64,000 nt of DNA, taken from Agapetus fuscipes. Taxonomy: Eukaryota; Arthropoda; Insecta; Trichoptera; Glossosomatidae. The DNA is taken from positions 29,470,785 through 29,534,784 of the forward strand of contig OX637333.1 of assembly GCA_951799405.1 (NCBI GenBank). The letters are read 5' to 3'. Positions 10,650 through 21,064 of this stretch are shown in pieces. Under the pieces are notes generated by a model. The model saw only the letters and a program-made list of their open reading frames with translations. It did no database searches and was not told where the DNA came from. The first letter of the stretch is position 1. Each line of letters starts with the position of its first letter. The translations under genes and the position numbers were made by a program.

Positions 10650-11320
10650 AGGTAGGATGATTTATTTCGTGAGCGCTGTTTTTGTGTGAATCCCACCTCA
10701 AGAGCCCTCTGCAAGCTTCGTCGTCGCTGTAGAAAGCGCCAATTCTCAAGCAAGACCCTGTTGCTGTAAGACTGGATGGACCTATGGTGACCGGTCTTTG
10801 GAAAGGTAAATTGATTTTTCAATCCAGCGACGATCATGTAACGAGATGAATTTGTTTGTTTGGTAGAATGGAACATGAGATTTGAATTTGAATGGAAAAA
10901 GGAAAACAAAAGAATGCAGAAAGACAGAGAGAAGAAGCTTGCCTGGCGTGAGAGCCACAAGCATGTGAATTTGGTCATAATTAATATTGCTGTGGTTTAT
11001 TATATAAATATTGTGATTGTGGAATAATAAAGTGTGTTTAAATGTTTGATTCCTTATCTGTTTTATAAGTGATATTATTAAGTGATTTGTAGCAGAGCCA
11101 CAAATGGTGTGAGAGAGTTCTCCTGAGCACGGCTTGAGTCTTGAAGCGTATTTTGAACGAACGAAAAGTTAGCAGTGAATATCCTCACATATTACAAACA
11201 TCCTAATTGAATACTATCAAAAGAAAAACCCTCACAATCATAATATTTGAATTTTGTTTTTTGTTTTTATGCTCAGCCGGGATTCGAACCCACTACCTTA
11301 GACTACGGACCGGTCATAAT
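10650..11320 (-). mobile_element. SINE-A interrupted by a solo LTR
   Basis: SINE-A in reverse: body 10650-10836, head 11241-11320 (GGGATTCGAACCCACTACC, then CGGACCGGTC). The LTR at 10837-11236 splits it. Confidence 0.8.
10837..11236. mobile_element. Solo LTR, Ty3/Gypsy type (400 bp)
   Basis: Begins TGTAACGAGATG, ends CCCTCACA, and is flanked by a 4-bp duplication ATCA (10833-10836 and 11237-11240). Inside are TATATAAATATTG and AATAAAGTGTG, a plausible TATA/poly(A) pair on the + strand. Four-base duplications are usual for many Gypsy elements. The internal region was lost, as expected after LTR-LTR recombination. Host sequence on both sides is one SINE-A copy. Confidence 0.75.
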
Positions 11321-11358
11321 ATTATGTACCTATATTGTATACCTACTTACATATCGAT

Positions 11359-11607
11359 ACCTTACAGGTAAAACTAAAGAAGTGGCATATTAAGCTAACA
11401 TGGGTTTCTCAGATAAATACACCTTTTTTCCTATTTTCTACGAGAGATAATACTATAAAAGTGTGAAAATCCTGTAGTTTAGAAGTTTGTTATGAGCACT
11501 TCTTTATAATTAGTTCACTTACTACGAGAAGTTACTCCCAATAAAATGTTTTATCCACGATTTCTCAAATCAGTGAATCAGCACTTATTCAGTTTTACCT
11601 TATTTGT
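11359..11607. mobile_element. MITE-D copy 2
   Basis: Left end CAGGTAAAACTAAAGAAG, right end CTTATTCAGTTTTACC. The interior contains CATGGGTTTCTCAGATAAAT and ACTACGAGAAGTTACTCCC, as in the other copies. Confidence 0.8.
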
Positions 11608-11724
11608 AGCATTGTAGGTACCTATGTCTTTAAAAAAGATCATTTTATTTGCCGAAACCGGTTTCCCAAAATATTTGGTAAAAACGGCATATTTCGGGGC
11701 AAGATTAAAATTGGTATGCCTAAA

Positions 11725-11922
11725 GATCTGCACACACCGTACCAAATACACGGTATTGAAGTGTTACTTTGGTTTGGTTTTGCGTGAAAGCGAGAGTTGT
11801 GTTGAAGCCTTGACTGCTTGGTACAACAACCTCAGTAGTTCCTACCCAAGGCTGCAGCGATACCCCTTCCACTTGTACACGCGAAGCCACTTTAGACTTC
11901 ACTTTCACTCTCTGTAATCGAC
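11725..11922 (-). other. Unassigned open stretch
   Basis: The - strand is open for 66 codons after an AG at about 11923, with a plausible protein (KSKVASRVQVEGVSLQPWVG, then TTEVVVPSSQGFNTTLAFTQ). No start or partner exon is found and I recognise no family. It could be a piece of a transposon-encoded protein or chance. Confidence 0.25.
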
Positions 11923-12004
11923 AGCAGATGTTTTCAACTATTTTTAATTTAGAAATACATTTTATAAGCAATTACGTTAAGAGCCTGTTATCTATACTGT
12001 ACTG

Positions 12005-12300
12005 TATCCTGCCACCGTTCCACTTAAGGTGGCCGGTACCTCCGCAGATGCGCCTCCACTTTTTTCTGTCCTTACAAATCACTTTCATTTCCTCAATATT
12101 CATCCCCTTTTTCATACAAACTCTTCTCTTATTCTCACTCTGCAGGTTCCATTCTTTCGCAATCTCACCTATTTGGTCTAACCATTCTTTCCTAGGCCTT
12201 CCCCTTCCGCGTTTCCTCTGACATTTCCTTTGTACACTTTCTTCGTTAGTCGTTCATCATCCATTCTTTCGAGATGTCCGAATCATCGTACTTTTTTGCA
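12005..12300 (-). pseudogene. LINE-3 C-terminal fragment
   Basis: The - strand carries the same GRPRK-type tail as 52555-52915 (KGRGRPRK region at about 12190, then LDQIGEIAREWN, KKVMN). Frame broken at about 12240. The 3' end CCACTTAAGGTGGCCGGTACC is the usual LINE-3 terminus. Confidence 0.7.
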
Positions 12301-12597
12301 CTTTCACTCTCTTTTGTACCACACTCGTTAGCAAACTTTCCAGTCATTGCTCTGAGGTAAGCCATTTCAACCGTAGGTACATACTTTAACCAACTGGTAT
12401 TGCTTAAATACCTACCCTACACCTGTCGTTTTTGTTTTTTTTTTTTAATTTTTGGTCTTGGTAAATAAGTTCCAGAAATGAACAAATCAACCGTTGATTA
12501 AACTTTTAAGAGTTTGTGTATTCACACAGGGAAAATATTTTTTTATGGGAAATTATATACATTATTTAAACACACAAGTTTCAAGAGGACGCGCCTC

Positions 12598-13160
12598 TCG
12601 AAAGAACTCTAATCTAATCTAATCTAAGCTGCAAAGATATATATCATTTAAGATTCATATTAAATGCATTCCCACAAGCAGACATGTATAATTTCGCGCT
12701 AACACATGCCGCATGTGGACCTACAATATAAAAACCCAATCTCAAATGAACATAAGCCTTGCAACTCTTGCCGTCCTTCCCTGAAACAGGGGTGACATTG
12801 GCAAAGTGAACCAATTTTTTACAGTATGGGTGGTCAGCCGCATAACAACCTATAAGTCAAGGAACATACATGACAAATTACATTTTTAAAATCAATAAAT
12901 AACAATATATACATGGACATAAAAACTAAATCATAAAACCAATTTTACTTTAACAAACCCTAGCCGCCAACATCACAGATCAACCGCCATTTCTTTCTAT
13001 CCTTACATACTTCTTTCATTTCCTCCAGAGTCATAACCTTCTTCATACAAGCTCTTCTTTTATTATGACTCTGGATATTCCATTCATTCGCAATTTCGGA
13101 TTTTTGGTCCATCCATACATTTCTCGGTCTTCCTCTACCACGACATCCATCTATTCTACT
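12598..13160 (-). mobile_element. LINE-1 family 3' end with R240 tail
   Basis: 12598-12865 is R240 in reverse (TCTAATCTAATCTAAGCTGC start). 12866-12955 is the rest of the 3' UTR. 12956-13160 encodes, on the - strand, GRPRNVWMDQKSEIANEWN, ending in KKWRLICDVGG and a stop. This links R240 to a LINE. Confidence 0.8.
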
Positions 13161-13319
13161 TAAATAAATACAACTTAAAAATTGTCACCAGAAAAATATA
13201 TTTAAAAAAAAAACTCGTTTTTGGTTCAATGCATCTAAGTACTTGATTTTTTAAAATCATTGAAGTTCCGTCTGGTCGCAAAATAGATAAAATGCACTGT
13301 CAGGAAAGTACATCTTATT

Positions 13320-13500
13320 TCCACGTTTTTCTTGAAATGTTCGCATGTGGCGAGTGCCGCTTTCTTATGCCCTAATATGCCAAGCGTTTCACTTAAAATG
13401 GGGATTCCCCTGCTTCCGAGGGGGCAGGTGGCATCAAGACCAATGATCAAGACCATATAGGTACCTACTTTTTTGGGTTTGAAATAAAATGTCTTAGCAT
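13320..13500 (-). repeat. Degenerate SINE-B
   Basis: Pieces GTTCGCATGTGGCGAGTG, CTTCCGAGGGGGCAGGT and a GAAATAAA-like stretch match SINE-B in reverse, but the tRNA-like head is gone. This is an old copy. Confidence 0.5.
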
Positions 13501-13679
13501 ATCTACTTTTTTGTTTTGTTTGACGATGGGGAGGAGTAAAACATGGCGGCGTATCAAGAGCTGATCCATTTTATATGGAACAATGATCAGCTGTTTAGGC
13601 ACCGCCATGCTTTATTCCGTCCTATCTTCAAATAGGTACGATAAGACCTATACCGCCGGCCGTCGAGACTAATTCCACC

Positions 13680-13825
13680 CCTGTACTGTAACTCTGTCGC
13701 CATTCAGCTAGGGGTGGCCAGAGCCTCTGCAGAGCTGCCTCCATTTATTTCTATCCTGACATACCTCTTTCAATTCATTGATATCCATCACCTTTTTCAT
13801 ATTTTTTCTTCTTTTACGCCTGGAC
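13680..13825 (-). pseudogene. LINE-2 3' terminal fragment
   Basis: Begins with the LINE-2 terminus CTGTAACTCTGTCGCCATTC and encodes part of its C-terminus in reverse (CTCCATTTATTTCTATCCTG). 5'-truncated. Confidence 0.7.
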
Positions 13826-14129
13826 AGCTTAAATTTGATTTTTCTGATTTTAGTTATGTAATGGATCTTGGATTTAAAACCCCTGACGAGTAATCTTAAA
13901 CAACTGACTTTACAACTTCGCTACGTCATCGATGCACATAATATCAAGAGACATAATTATTTCGCTTACAAATCTTCAATTCCACACAGGTGCGTAACGG
14001 TCTGTGTGTCAAAAATCACGTACATACGCTTCACGTTATCCAACAGACATTACAAAATAAGTGTTCTATAATAACAAACGTTCTTAAATTGTCACAAACG
14101 TCAGTCGCAGACGATTCGCTGAAGGAAAA

Positions 14130-16565
14130 ATGGCATCCAAGATGATGGCGTCCATTTTTATGGTGGGTATTGTGAATTTTTGAAAAAGTGTTCCATTGTG
14201 CAATAAACAATAATCAAAGATGGCGGACAAGTGGTGTTCTAAATTTGAAAATGTGTCAAATAAGCTGCCAATAATAAAAAATGATATATTTTTAAATGCC
14301 TTTCTAAAATAATATGTGTTTGTTTTGTTACCAGATTTTTTTTTACATAGGTACCTTCTTAAAAATAATTAACTAGATGTTTTTATTTGCGAGTGTTATT
14401 TTTTCCTGTTGTTTGGGATCTCCCACAAAATGGTGATTCAAGAAAACCTAAAAAACAAAAATAAAGTAACAATTTAATATCTAGTTAAGTTTTTACAGTC
14501 TTCAAGATTTTTTTACAATATAATAATAATTATGTACCTACCCATATAAAAAACCTTGTGCTGAATTTTAATATCCATTTTTGCATCATTAATTTGAAAT
14601 TTAAAACTTATTTAAAAAAAAAGGAGGAGTAAAAAAATAAAGAGTACATCATTAGATAAAGAAGGAAAATACGTATTACGTACTTACTCATTTTTTTGTG
14701 GAACAAGCTTAGACAAACTGGTTTATTATGAAAATAGCATGTAGGCGAGACATCAGTGAAGAGGGTGGTTCATGTTGAATGTATAAAAATATTATGAATC
14801 TATAATCTAAGTTGCAAAGATGTATTAACATTTAAAATTCATATTAAATGTATTCCCACAAACAGGCACGTGTATGTTCGCGCCAACAAATGCTACTTGT
14901 GTACTTACAAATTAAAACCAAACCTCAAATGAACATAACCCCTGAACTTTTACCAACCTTCCCTGAAACAGGGGCGGCATTGGGAAAGTGAACCAACTTT
15001 TACTGTATGGGTGGTCAGCCTCATACCAACCTATAAGTCAAGGAATGATGGAATATAATGTTTATTTATTTTTTTTGTTTTCAGTTTTCCCAAGTTATAA
15101 TTTTGTTATTGCTGTCGATAACAACCTCCACCGCCGTTGGAACCATCACTCCAAAGGCACCTAACTTCCAATATTTTGAAAGGTAAATGAATTGAAAGTG
15201 TAAGTTTAAAGTTTCTTGATTAAAATTGTAGGTAAACTTTTATGTTCACTAGTAATTTTTTTTTTGTATGAATCACACTTCCATGGTCCTCTGCAAGCTT
15301 TGTTGTTGTTAGTGAATCAGCTAAAATCCAAGCAAAAACAGTTGCTGTAAAGCTGAGTGAACTTTTTAACCAACTTGTAAAACTAACATCAGATCAAAAC
15401 ATTTTCATCACCCCATCTACCCCTTGGCAAGAGGTAGAATTGCCTTTCCAAGAATCATTGTGTCCCAAAAAATGACCGTCAATGGTCAGGGGCTGACACA
15501 CAAATTTCATCATATTTCATTTCACACAATAGCTTTTGATCCCTACTGAAGATTCAAACAGGTGCCTAGAATTTGATAGTCAGACTACAAATTGGCAAAG
15601 GGAACCTAGCTTTGAAGTTTCCTTGTTAAAAATATGAATTATTGTATTTGTTTAACCTTCCCTTCCCTGTGCAGTGTAAGTAGTACACGCTTAATAGGCA
15701 TCGGCAGATGATTTTGTATGTTTTTACCATTTGAATACTAATTATTGTCATTAGACTTCAATTATACGTAATTAAAGCGATTAGCTATTATTATACATCA
15801 TTTACCGATCATAAATCCGACTTTTATGAGCGTGTAGTCACTACACAACACCGTTGCGCGTGTAGTTTTTTAGCACAGAAAGGGGAAGGTTAAATCCGCC
15901 CCATTATCGAGTATGGCCGCCATCTCTGGTCTGGTATGTCCAAGAAGTTGAGTGACCAATTTGATTCTGTGCAAAGGAGGGCATAAAGGTTGATCAATGA
16001 TCCTTCTCTGACATCTGATCTGCAGCCGCTCCGGCACAGAAGAAAGTTGGAATGCTCAGTATTTTTTATTGATATTACCACGGAGCTTGTTCTAATGAGC
16101 TCCATTCATTAATCCCTCCCCCTCGCATTTCATAAAGGAAAACTCGTAGTACGACTCTCATTCATCCCTTTGCAGTCGATCTCAAAACTATGAGAACTTG
16201 GCGTTTTCATGACTCATTCCTTTGCCAAACTGCCCGTTTATGGAATGATCTACCAGTATCTGTGTTCCCTTCCCAATTTAATCCGGTTTTATTCAAAACG
16301 AACATCAATCCCCACTTCCTTGCAGCGCCTCACAACGGAAGCAAGAACTCAAGCAACACCTCTGCGGCACCCTTCCACGGTGACATAGAGCCTCCCGCAC
16401 AGGGTTCCTTAAAAAAATAATAAAAAATTGTTGTTGTATATTTTCAGACCAAAATACCGGTACCCGTACTATGATGAAAACGGCAGAGGGAAGCTTCTTT
16501 ATGGTTACGGAGGACCAGAGCTGTATCAATACAAGACTTACTCTCCACTGGAGGGAATCCATTAA
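14130..16565 (+). CDS. Small secreted glycine/tyrosine-rich protein (82 aa, three exons)
   Basis: Exons 14130-14162 (MASKMMASIFM), 15085-15182 and 16448-16565. Junctions: ATG|GTGGGT; TTTTCAG|TTTTCC (phase 0); GAAAG|GTAAAT; TTTTCAG|ACC (phase 2). The coding total is 249 nt, divisible by three, with a TAA stop. The product has a signal peptide (exon 2 opens FSQVIILLLLSITTSTAVG), a short linker (TITPKAPNFQYFERPKYRYP) and a C-terminal YYDENGRGKLLYGYGGPE followed by LYQYKTYSPLEGIH. No cysteine is present. Architecture (tiny first exon that splits the signal peptide, phase 0) equals its neighbours at 1017 and 5245. Sequence likeness to their FDP motif is loose, so it may be a distant relative or merely a neighbour. 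Introns contain R240, a SINE-A piece and a Jockey-like LINE remnant. Function unknown. Confidence 0.78.
14795..15047 (-). repeat. R240 copy in intron 1
   Basis: Reverse R240 from ATAATCTAAGTTGCAAAG to ACCAACCTATAAGTCAAGGA. It ends just 37 bp before the acceptor of the 15085 exon. Confidence 0.85.
15258..15385 (-). repeat. Degenerate SINE-A fragment
   Basis: AATCACACTTCCATGGTCCT, CTCTGCAAGCTT and CAGTTGCTGTAAAGCTG match the SINE-A body in reverse. The head is missing. Confidence 0.5.
15885..16430 (+). pseudogene. Jockey-like LINE C-terminus, decayed
   Basis: Frames with stops and shifts encode IEYGRHLWSG, DQFDSVQRRA, RLINDPSLTSDLQPL, HRRKLECSVFF, then FLCQTARLWNDLPVSVFP and a poly(A) end at about 16408-16427. 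These are standard C-terminal motifs of Jockey-type LINEs. The tail ends 18 bp before the last exon of the secreted gene. The same 3' end (CTGCGGCACC...CCTCCCGCACAGG) reappears fused to SINE-A at 31.2 and 56.9 kb. Confidence 0.8.
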
Positions 16566-16630
16566 CTAGTATGCTACACTGTTTGATTAGGCACGGTATT
16601 TTCAACGTTAGCATAGCGACTGTATCGCCA

Positions 16631-16885
16631 ACTTAAAGGTAAAACTGAATAAGGGCTGATTCACTGATTTGAGAAATTGTGGATTAGGATTACACATTTC
16701 ATCGTGTGTTACTTCTCATAAAAAGTGAACTAATGGTGCTCATGAAAACGTTCTTAACTACAGGATTTTCCCAATTTTTTAGTGTTTTCTCTCGTAGTAG
16801 TAAATAGGAAAAAAATGTTTGTATATCTCAGGTACCTATGTTAGCTTAACGGTTAATAAGTCAGTTATTCAGTCTTACTATACTG
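16631..16885. mobile_element. MITE-D copy 3
   Basis: GGTAAAACTGAATAAGGGCT on the left, TTATTCAGTCTTACTA on the right. 65 bp downstream of the secreted gene stop, so it may contribute to the 3' UTR. Nothing recognised from 16886 to 17380. Confidence 0.8.
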
Positions 16886-17379
16886 AATGATAAGAGCTCA
16901 CTTATGTCAATTGTGTGGGTATTTTTTTTGTAGTAGTTAAAAGTCACATAAGCTGACGTTGAACATACCAGGCCTTAATATAACCTCATAGAATAAAAAA
17001 AGTCATTGCCCTAGATATATGAGAGTAGATTTAAACATTGCTTGTAGTACTTGTAGGAAATATAGTCGCTGTTCTTAAATTCATAGTTAAAAGATTACTG
17101 TTTTTAAAACTGTGTTAAAAGAATGCAATTCAGCTACTTATTTCATCTTGGGAAAAATTAATATTACCATCACCAATGTATCTACAATATTATCAAATAT
17201 TTATAATAATTCAACTTTTTAAAATGAATTATTAATTCATAAGTAAGTATGCCATGATATTGTTTTTATTTCATGGTCAAAGTAATAAAATCGATGCTGT
17301 TTTACTTCAAACAATCTGGTTTTAGCTACTATCTTAGCAGCTAAAACAATTTTCAATTTTCTTAAAAATTTTATGGTCT

Positions 17380-17660
17380 GTAACTTATTACCATCGATCA
17401 ATAAAAAAGACACAGATGGCGTCTGTCTGTGTTTCCCATAATGACAATCGTACCATGATACACAATTATAGATAAACAACAACAAAAATGAAACATAAGA
17501 TATGAACGACATACGTCAAAGAGAGACATAAACATGACGGTTGCCTGGAAACTGATTATAACAAGACGTCATTTGTATGAAGAGGGCGCCCTAGAGCGCA
17601 CTCTTTTTAGGTACAAAAAACGGCTCAGATACTCCATTTATATCTTTATGTTGATCGATG
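17380..17660. repeat. Repeat F copy 1
   Basis: GGTTGCCTGGAAACTGATTA, ACGTCAAAGAGAGACATAAA and ACAAAAAACGGCTCAGATAC recur at 26565-26825 in the GATAD1 intron. Interspersed repeat of unknown class. Confidence 0.6.
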
Positions 17661-18004
17661 CTTATTTCATTTTAATTGACATGTTTTCAGGTAGGTGGAA
17701 TGTGAAGTATACCCTCTAAAAATGAAAAATTAACAAATTATAAAAAATGCGTTAACATGAATGTAAATATTACCAAGTAAACATGATAAAATACAATTGT
17801 TTATAATATATTTTATACTTTTTATACATTATTGAGTTTTATTATTGAATTAAAAAACAATCCTCTTTTTATTTTCTTCATTACTAAGGATTTTGTTTCC
17901 CCTGCTGAGACTTAGGAAGCTTTGATAGTACTACTCCCGGTACTGAGTCACTTTTAAAGATCCTGTAACAGAGAAGTATGTGATCTGATCCTCCACCTGG
18001 TCGC

Positions 18005-18480
18005 TGGTATGGTCAAGCGGATAAGCACTCAAATTTGCGACAAGCGCAAGTGCATACCCCGTCTGCGCAGTGTCCTGTCGACAATAACTTTGATCCTGAC
18101 TCAACATCTCCATATCCAGGGAACTGGATATGGAGAGACCATTTAAAAGAGGTCTCAAGACTCACCTCTTCGTCCAATCATATGGACAAGCGCCTTTGTA
18201 GTGACACACTGTCATAAAAGGCGCTTTACAAATTTTGCCATTGGGTAATTATTAATAATTAACAAATCATCAAAACAAACCAACTACTGCAGGTGACCGA
18301 TTGGAAAGCCGCAGAGGTAGACAAGAGGAGTTGGAGGCGAAGGTTAATGGAAGCCAAGGGGAGATATTAGCTGTAGGAACATCGAAAAAGAAGAAATTAA
18401 AATATTAAATAATTAATTATTAATTGTTGATATTATTACCTGTTTCTTGTCAGGCAAAATAGGTTGGTGAATTGTATTAC
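18005..18480 (+). mobile_element. SINE-C, old copy, with inserted LINE piece
   Basis: A SINE-C-like start (TATGGTCAAGCGGATAAG, then AATAACTTTGATCCTGACTC) and end (TTATTACCTGTTTCTTGTCA at 18435) surround other sequence. 18115-18225 encodes KRGLKTHLFVQSYGQAPL, a CR1/Rex1-type LINE C-terminus. Confidence 0.5.
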
Positions 18481-18673
18481 TCTTCATAGAGTTAGAGTTG
18501 TACCACTTTCTCTCCAACCGTTCTGACTTCCGATTATGACAAAATTATCAAAGTTATCCAGAGCCCTACTCGCAGTGTATTATGAAGCTTACGCTGAAAA
18601 AACTCCTTCAAATATTTACAAATATACTCATTTCTTAAATTTTATGACAGGAAGCAATGACAAAGCGTCACCT

Positions 18674-18900
18674 TAGTGTTTGTTTGTCTTATCTCCAACA
18701 GAGGTACTTTCACATGAGCAATGTTTGTATGTGTAGGTAAGTACTGGACCAATGTGTCTTATGAAAGCTGGAAACGGATTTGGATAATATTTCAAACAAC
18801 TCACATTATTGTGTTGAACGCTTTTTTCTTAGCTCAGATTGTGTAGAATGTTTAAAGGTCATCTTTGAATCAAATGGTCGATAAGCCAAACAAGCACTGG
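18674..18900. mobile_element. MITE-G, uninterrupted copy
   Basis: Inverted ends GTGTTTGTTTGTCTTAT and ATAAGCCAAACAAGCACTGG, with interior CACATGAGCAATGTTTG and CTCAGATTGTGTAGAATG. Three other copies in the window are each broken by, or sit inside, a retroelement. Confidence 0.8.
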
Positions 18901-19230
18901 GCGGACGAAATGTCAACTATACAATAAACAAACTTATCAAATATACACAGGCCCGGATTAAGACCACTGGGGGCCCTGGTTTGGGGAAAGTCAGGGGGCC
19001 CTCCAACACCCTTACCTCTCACCCCCCCCCCCTCGGCAAACCTATCAAAAAATATATTCTTGGTGCGAACAAAAATGATTACTGACGGAGTTTTATGTTT
19101 ATTTTTGGGAAACCTGTTCGGGAGGCCTATGACACTTGTTGGAGGGAAATTCCTCTTGTCTTTGTTGTAAAAAAGACATGTTAATTTATTTTTCTATACA
19201 ATTTGCCATGGGTATCTTTGGTCCCGGAAG

Positions 19231-19837
19231 CGTGTTCCCATTCCACCACTCAACTCGAATGTTCACTCACACATGCACACGGAAGTATTGCAGATGAGTG
19301 AACCTAGCTGAAAACCAACTGTTATCAAATAGCTATATACTGGCACACAAGCAATTTAATGCACATACACAGTTATGAGTGTTGAAAATTGATAAATAAT
19401 ACAGCTTGTTTACATTTAATGAAAAGTTGCAGTTTTTTTTATTTAATTTCCATATAAGTGACTCTTGAAAATGACGACAGTCAAAAGTACTCGAGGATAA
19501 AATAACAAATATTAAAAAAAGAAAAATACTTACGTTTTATAAGAAATTCAATAGATGAAGATGAATTTTCACTAAGTAAATGCACAATCCTTTATAAGTT
19601 AAAGGTATTTCGTTTCGATATCGAGGTAGAATTGAATTATAGCCCAATGTAATGAATTCGCTGCAGATTGTATTAAAAACTTTATAAAATTGGATCAGCA
19701 ATTTGAAAAAATCGAAAGTTCACCAAAAACAGCACGAAAATGTTCTCGAAAAGCAAAAATATATTTACTAGTAACAGTGAAACCTGTGTGCATGTGTGAG
19801 TGAACATTCGAGTTGAGTGGTGGAATGGGAACACGCG
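19231..19837. mobile_element. MULE-like MITE with ~50-bp inverted repeats
   Basis: The left end CGTGTTCCCATTCCACCACT and on through GTTCACTCACACATGCACAC returns inverted at about 19785-19837. Flanks TCCCGGAAG (19222-19230) and TCCGGGAAG (19838-19846) look like a 9-bp duplication with one change, which with the long inverted repeats suggests a Mutator-type element. Confidence 0.65.
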
Positions 19838-19984
19838 TCCGGGAAGCCCCTTTTGATAAGAACCTCAATCAAAAGAAAATATCTTCTTTGACTAATTTGT
19901 AAAAAGTCTTTGGGGGCCCCTTGGTGGTGAATGCCTTAAAATCCTGGGCCCCCGAAAAATTCATGTCGAAAATTTCTTTGTAGT

Positions 19985-20312
19985 GCAACGCAACTAAGCT
20001 ACACATATAGTGTAACTTCTTGCCGCGTTATCCCCGAAGGGGTCGCATGTGCCGAGTTGAACCTATTTATTTTTACAGGTAAGGGGGCCGGCCTTACGTC
20101 AACCACTTGAGTTGAAGTGGGGGTTTCCCAGCTCCCGAGGGGGCTGGTACTCATTTCTTGTGAAGGCTGAGTAAACCTTGCCGGTATTTTTAATATGGGG
20201 TTTGAAATAAACACCGAAATAGGAAATCATTTCTGACACCCTCCTCGGTGGGATTCGAACCCGAGCTCACGGGGTAGAATGCAAGCACTCTACCAACTGA
20301 GCTATCGACCGG
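19985..20312 (-). mobile_element. SINE-B copy
   Basis: Reverse SINE-B with an intact tRNA-like head (GGGATTCGAACCCGAGCTC, then CTACCAACTGAGCTATCGAC). The other end has GCAACGCAACTAAGC, the repeated 3' tail of this family. Confidence 0.85.
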
Positions 20313-20387
20313 ACTAGTGCATTTTTCTAAACCGCCTCGGGGGCCCTGGTTCGCTCGCACCACCCTTAATCCGGGCCTGATTATACA

Positions 20388-21064
20388 CATTGTTTTTGAT
20401 AGGGAATTATGATAATCTCTTGCAAAATTTTAAACGCCATTTTATGTGAGTTGTAAATAAATATAACTGAGGAAATTCCTAAGTAATAATTTATCACATT
20501 ATTATACATTCATATTGAAAGTAAAAGCATAAACATCAGCAAAGTCAGTGGACTTGAAAGTCGAGAAACAACATTTGCATTTCATTTCCCCCATTGCAGT
20601 TGTGCATAACTATCCAATCTTATTTATGTTTCTATGAATTGTTCAACATTTACTTACCACACCTCCTAAAATGTGGCTGCATTATCAGTTTTAGAGCAAA
20701 GAAGAAAAAAAAATGAATTGTTTGTGATTACAGTGTCAAATATTTTAGGAATTTTTGTGTTTAAAATTATTTACCTTGTGGTGTTTGTACGGCAAAGGTC
20801 TTTTGATAATTTCATAAATAGTGAATATATATTAACTTTTATAACTTAGTTTATAAAATACAGTCCCATTAATTTTGTGTAAGGAGTGTGAATACAAAAA
20901 GGAATATTGTATTATCTGTGGTCCGATATTAAAATATTGTTTATTTGGATACTTACAAAAAGTGAGACTTAACTTTTCTTACTTTGGTTGCTTATTTTTT
21001 AAATAGCTTAAAACTCAAATTTCTTTATTATTTTGTGCGTTATGATTAAAATAAATATCAAATA
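20388..21064. other. AT-rich interval upstream of secreted gene 4
   Basis: No repeat or exon recognised. It should include the promoter and any 5' UTR exon of the gene at 21065. Confidence 0.4.

Larger units (their letters stand above)
18940..20387. mobile_element. hAT-type non-autonomous element (1.43 kb) with nested insertions
   Basis: Ends CAGGCCCGGATTAAG at 18948 and CTTAATCCGGGCCTG ending 20379 are perfect inverted repeats. Flanking octamers AATATACA and ATTATACA match 7 of 8. Sub-terminal GGGGGCCCTGGTT also repeats inverted. Inside are a MULE-like MITE (19231-19837) and a SINE-B (19985-20312). No transposase frame is seen. Confidence 0.8.

Noticed and set aside
17237..17512. 91-codon - strand frame with a hydrophobic start
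   Set aside because: AT-rich; part of it lies in repeat F, which recurs elsewhere without this frame. No family recognised.
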